In this document: positions 30,931 to 34,146 of the stretch, one piece after another
How the letters are laid out: each line of letters starts with the position of its first letter
How positions within the stretch are numbered: the first letter of the stretch is position 1
DNA from: an uncultured Lachnospiraceae bacterium
GTDB lineage: Bacteria > Bacillota > Clostridia > Lachnospirales > Lachnospiraceae
Assembly: GCA_910585005.1 (NCBI GenBank)
Contig: CAJUCN010000026.1
Location: 1-34,146, forward strand
Length of the DNA: 34,146 nucleotides
Reading direction: 5' to 3'
Notes under the pieces: model-generated
Told to the model about the DNA's origin: nothing
Database searches by the model: none
The model's input: the letters and a program-made list of their open reading frames with translations, nothing else
Made by a program: the position numbers and the translations under genes

Positions 30931-31626
30931 ATGGAACAGAAAAAGAAAAATGGATTAATGTTAGCTTTGATTTATTTAGTTGTTTTTGCTGCTTATAATC
31001 TTGTTGTTTTTCTTGTTTTTAAGAATTTTAACGCTGTATTTTGGATTAGTTATGGTTTTATGGTTGTTGCATATTTGATTCATATAGGATGTGCGTTTAG
31101 TATTGCAAAGAATACAAATGTAAAAGCCTTGTTTTTTGGTATACCTTTGGGGGCATTTTCTGTTTATTTTGTACTTGCAGAACTGTTTACTAGTTTTGTA
31201 TTTATGATTTTTAAGGCTAATGCAAGCGTTAAGGTTACAATTGTAATTCAGGCATTATTATTATGCGTATTTGCGGTTGTTGCAATCGTTTCTATCATGA
31301 CAAGAGATACCGTACATAATGTAGATCAGAAGATAAAAGAGAATATCAACTTTATTAAAGGTATAAATGTAGACGTTGAAATGCTGATGCAGAGATGTAC
31401 AAATCCAGAAATTACGGGAACTTTGAAAAAACTTTCTGAAACAATCAAATATTCGGATCCTATGACAAACAGCGCTGTGACTACTCAAGAACAGATGATA
31501 ATGCAGTATATGGCTGAATTGAGAACGATTTTTGATTCTGGTGATATAAATGCGGTTAAGGAACTTTGCAATAAGATCGAGTTGCTTTTTGTGGAAAGAA
31601 ATAAGAAGTTAATGATTTCAAAATAA
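30931..31626 (+). CDS. Four-helix membrane protein of the SPFH operon
   Basis: The 231-residue protein has four predicted transmembrane helices (about 10-30, 36-57, 66-94 and 101-123) and a cytoplasmic helical C-terminal half (NFIKGINVDVEMLMQRCTNPEITGTLKKLSETIKYSD and MQYMAELRTIFDSGDINAVKELC). It may serve as the membrane partner of the SPFH protein, in the place of YdjH. The start is 10 bp after the SPFH gene stop. I do not recognise a named family. Confidence 0.72.
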   Translation: MEQKKKNGLMLALIYLVVFAAYNLVVFLVFKNFNAVFWISYGFMVVAYLIHIGCAFSIAKNTNVKALFFGIPLGAFSVYFVLAELFTSFVFMIFKANASVKVTIVIQALLLCVFAVVAIVSIMTRDTVHNVDQKIKENINFIKGINVDVEMLMQRCTNPEITGTLKKLSETIKYSDPMTNSAVTTQEQMIMQYMAELRTIFDSGDINAVKELCNKIELLFVERNKKLMISK

Positions 31627-31637
31627 GGAGAGATTCG

Positions 31638-33641
31638 ATGGCGGTTAATTTCATTGCTAGAAAATGTGCTTGTGGTGGAAAGCTTGAATTTGACTCTCAA
31701 AAGAGGATTTGGATATGTAAGTATTGTGGAACCATTGTAGAAAGAGAAGCAACGTTTAATAAAGTTCAGGTTGATGGTATAGAGGGTATTAATGATGTCG
31801 TTAGGCAGACTCTTATGGATGTTGCTTACAATAAGATGGACAATGCAAGCCACAATTTGGAAGATTGTGAGCGTAAAAATCACAAACATGTAGGAACATT
31901 GCTTGGTCATATTAGCTATAACTTATCAATGATATCTTTTGCAAAATCTCAGGATGAAGTTAGAGGACATTTGGATAAAGTTAAGGTATACGCAAAAAGA
32001 TTCCAGACAGAGTTTCCTGTAATAGCTGAAGATGAGATAAATTTATATGAAGCTTTCGGCGAAGGTGTTGCGGATATATATGCAAATCTTTTGGTTGTAT
32101 TTGATACGTTAAATGATTCGAGCAGAATTGAATATATTTCAAGTAAATTACATACAGAGGAAATTTTTTCAGAGTATGCAAATAAGAATCTGTTAAAAGT
32201 TGCACTTAAGAGAAAAAACTTTGCTATTGTCGAAGGGGTTGTCAATAATACAAGCTATATTGACAAAAAGTACAGTTTACAAGAGATATTAATGAATTAT
32301 CCTATCCAAGAGAAGAAAATAGCTATTGTAGATAAATTGTTTTCTGCTCAAATAGCTGAGGCTTTAGGCAAGAGGTTTTTCGAACAGTATTTTGGAAACA
32401 GTGCGGATTCTATTGAAATGAAAATAAAAATTATTTCGAAATTATCTGCTACAAATTTACGATGCAATGCGGAGTCAATAGTAAAAGCTATTCACCATCA
32501 GATGGATAGCTATGAACATTCTAAAGATGTTTTTTCAGCATTGTACGAAGCAAAAGTAAGTGATCAGGAAACAGAGGCGTTACTAGTTTTCTGTTTGATG
32601 GTAAATAAAGAATACTATGTTCTTAAAGCATTTTTGGATGCGTTATCAGAGAAATCTGCTTTTGTGCAGCTTAGTTCCAGAGCAGTAATTTCATTCTTAG
32701 ACAGTTCATCTTTAGAAGCAAGTCAAAAAAAGGACATCGTTAGCAAGATGTTCGAGTTTGAAATAGACGCTAAGTCTAAAGATACAATTTATAATTATTA
32801 TCTTAATAATAATTCAGACAATAAAGACGTTCGCTTCGCAATACTCAAAGTGCTTTTAGCAGAGGGGTGCCCTATCTCAAATGGTACTGTTAAGAATTAT
32901 GTTGTAAAGACATCAAAGGATGAAGAGAACAAAATAAATATTATCAATTTGATATTTGAGACAGGTATAAACAAGACCTATTTAGGAGATTTGTTGTCGG
33001 AGTATCTGATGTCTGAATGCGACGAAAAGTCGATTAAGGATGAAATTACAGAGTTGTTGATAAATGTTGGCTTTAAAATTGATTCTAATGTATTTACGCA
33101 ATACATCGTAAATAGTTCCGACGCAATTGACACAAAAATTGTTAAGATTAAAAAATTGATGCAGAACGGAACGCAAGTAAAAGCTGATTGCTTAGAAAGT
33201 TATATTCTGTCGGTTGGAAAAACTAATGTGTTCTCGGGGGAATTATTTAATTTACTGTCAAAGAATACATTTACCATATCGACCAATGTGTATTCTAAAT
33301 TCTTATTAGAATGCTCGGATACAGACAAGGTGAGACATAGTAGTAAAATACTATCTTCGATTACATCAGATATGAATTCTTCGCATGTTAATTTTACTCA
33401 TGCAGGGAATTCCCTGACTGGAAATGTTCTTCAAGCCTATGTGCTTAACGCAAATGATAGTTATGATGTGGTCAAAGCTATTGTAAGTGAGATGATAGGG
33501 TATAGGATTAAGCTTAATTCAGAAATTACAGTAGGTGGCAGTGTTATAAAATTTAAGAGGTATGTTGCAGATAATAAAGCTTCTTTAACACCTCTTGCAT
33601 TGCAAATATGCGAAGAAAATAGAATGTTCTCATTATTTTAA
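31638..33641 (+). CDS. Zinc-ribbon protein with long helical-repeat domain (YdjG-like N-terminus)
   Basis: The 667-residue protein starts with a TFIIB-type zinc ribbon (RKCACGGKLEFDSQKRIWICKYCG; Cys 10, 12, 27, 30), as in YdjG. The remainder is predicted almost all helical with HEAT/ARM-like periodicity: repeated helix pairs of about 35-40 residues, each containing a motif such as KxKIISKLSA, KVRHSSKILSSI or KIVKIKKLMQNG and a SxxxYxxxL/VxxS(S/N)D unit. Such solenoids bind proteins. AAGGAGAG precedes the ATG, 11 bp after the previous stop. The function is unknown. Confidence 0.72.
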   Translation: MAVNFIARKCACGGKLEFDSQKRIWICKYCGTIVEREATFNKVQVDGIEGINDVVRQTLMDVAYNKMDNASHNLEDCERKNHKHVGTLLGHISYNLSMISFAKSQDEVRGHLDKVKVYAKRFQTEFPVIAEDEINLYEAFGEGVADIYANLLVVFDTLNDSSRIEYISSKLHTEEIFSEYANKNLLKVALKRKNFAIVEGVVNNTSYIDKKYSLQEILMNYPIQEKKIAIVDKLFSAQIAEALGKRFFEQYFGNSADSIEMKIKIISKLSATNLRCNAESIVKAIHHQMDSYEHSKDVFSALYEAKVSDQETEALLVFCLMVNKEYYVLKAFLDALSEKSAFVQLSSRAVISFLDSSSLEASQKKDIVSKMFEFEIDAKSKDTIYNYYLNNNSDNKDVRFAILKVLLAEGCPISNGTVKNYVVKTSKDEENKINIINLIFETGINKTYLGDLLSEYLMSECDEKSIKDEITELLINVGFKIDSNVFTQYIVNSSDAIDTKIVKIKKLMQNGTQVKADCLESYILSVGKTNVFSGELFNLLSKNTFTISTNVYSKFLLECSDTDKVRHSSKILSSITSDMNSSHVNFTHAGNSLTGNVLQAYVLNANDSYDVVKAIVSEMIGYRIKLNSEITVGGSVIKFKRYVADNKASLTPLALQICEENRMFSLF

Positions 33642-33662
33642 GAAAAAAGGAGGAGGTACTGA

Positions 33663-34102
33663 ATGGGAAAGATTTTTTCACTCCCGAAAGGGATGAATGT
33701 TGGAATAAGTATTGCTGAAATAAGAATGATTCCATATTTTGTCTTGATTGACAATAATCTAGATAGAGCAAATTACTCTAATCATGTTTTCTTTTCACAG
33801 TTGTTGAGCAGCTTTCATAGAAAAAATTCGGACGGCATGGCCTCCTTTGAAATCATGTTTTCGTCTCAAGAGTCACTAACCAGACATATAATGTACAGAT
33901 CAAAATGCATCTGGTTATAAGACAGATGGGTATAAATATTTCTGAAATAAACACTGTTATTGATTCATATGAGAATAGCTTAAAAAATGAGTTTACGGAT
34001 AATTTCTTTGATATTTCTTTTGTTACGACCGATGATGCGTATGATAATTACTATGCTTTGCTTCGTACTATCGATACAACAACTGTTTCTAGGGTAGTGT
34101 AA
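33663..34102 (+). pseudogene. Fourth SPFH-operon gene, frameshifted
   Basis: The first frame (MGKIFSLPKGMNVGISIAEI, then FVLIDNNLDRANYSNHVFFSQLLSSF and SLTRHIMYRSK) stops at 33917-33919. From 33905 the -1 frame continues MHLVIRQMGINISEINTVID, ENSLKNEFTDNFFDISFV and stops at 34102. The junction lies in a run of four A; restoring one A joins the frames, so single-base loss is likely. AGGAGG precedes the start. I do not recognise the family; the sequence runs out 44 bp later. Confidence 0.6.
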
Positions 34103-34146
34103 AATAGTTTGTGTCTTTGGAAAAAAAATCCTCTTTTTTGGTAAGA

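Noticed and set aside
33900..33910. Programmed -1 frameshift in the last gene
   Set aside because: The junction TCA AAA TGC has no X-XXY-YYZ slippery heptamer in frame and no obvious downstream stem; loss of one A is simpler.

Overview
The window looks like accessory DNA from a Gram-positive anaerobe of the Clostridia, most likely a Lachnospiraceae-type gut bacterium. The reasons are strong AGGAGG-type ribosome binding sites, sigma-A promoters with extended -10 boxes, a class-1B type PyrD, an AgrC/VirS-like LytTR two-component system and small Lachnospiraceae-style families (DUF6033-like, DUF6809-like, Mor-like). Taxonomy and family names come from recognising proteins by eye; no search was run. 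The DNA is mosaic: there are two insertion sequences and an IS-end remnant, and many genes carry a single stop, a frameshift or a truncation.

Layout. 1-398: no gene, but iteron-like repeats spaced 20-21 bp in both orientations, suggesting that a replication or partition locus lies to the left. 399-3630: on the minus strand a metallophosphoesterase and an HxlR regulator; divergently a PyrD whose expected start codon reads ATA, then a radical SAM protein. 3692-6868: two copies of an 83-bp direct repeat bracket an overlapping AraC - EamA exporter - GNAT-like - DUF2000 operon, in which EamA carries a TGA where a Trp is expected. 6957-9233: LytTR-type direct repeats and a promoter, then a LytTR response regulator and its histidine kinase.

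9258-15667 is the most unusual part. It is a one-direction run of small unfamiliar genes downstream of the two-component system. Several products lack a signal peptide but share a short N-terminal Gly/Tyr motif. From 12.15 kb on, each gene group is preceded by a copy of a ~60-75 bp imperfect repeat (repeat A), which gives a cassette-like array. Three genes are preceded by a two-hairpin RNA element with an invariant-length 15-nt loop and covarying stem (element B). Two of those also have a conserved 7-codon leader ORF. I read this as a candidate quorum/peptide-signal-regulated locus making a family of small, possibly exported proteins with RNA-level control; its function is unknown.

15785-17993 is an IS21-family element (istA intact, istB with a stop and a damaged Walker A) abutting a 5'-truncated ribbon-helix-helix gene. 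18684-20708 holds a Mor-like regulator, a methyltransferase and a DUF6809-like gene. 20755-22642 is a decayed IS1182-like element. 22836-28646 is an ordinary accessory block: AraC-like regulator, two VOC-fold proteins, a three-gene ABC-2 transporter, an XRE-PNPOx fusion and a flavin-reductase-like protein. 28647-29702 is a graveyard with a histidine-phosphatase fragment, an IS-end remnant and a frameshifted HTH gene. From about 29160 the DNA is visibly AT-richer and carries a four-gene operon: SPFH/YdjI-like protein, membrane protein, zinc-ribbon helical-repeat protein and a frameshifted last gene. This resembles the Bacillus YdjG-YdjH-YdjI stress/membrane module.
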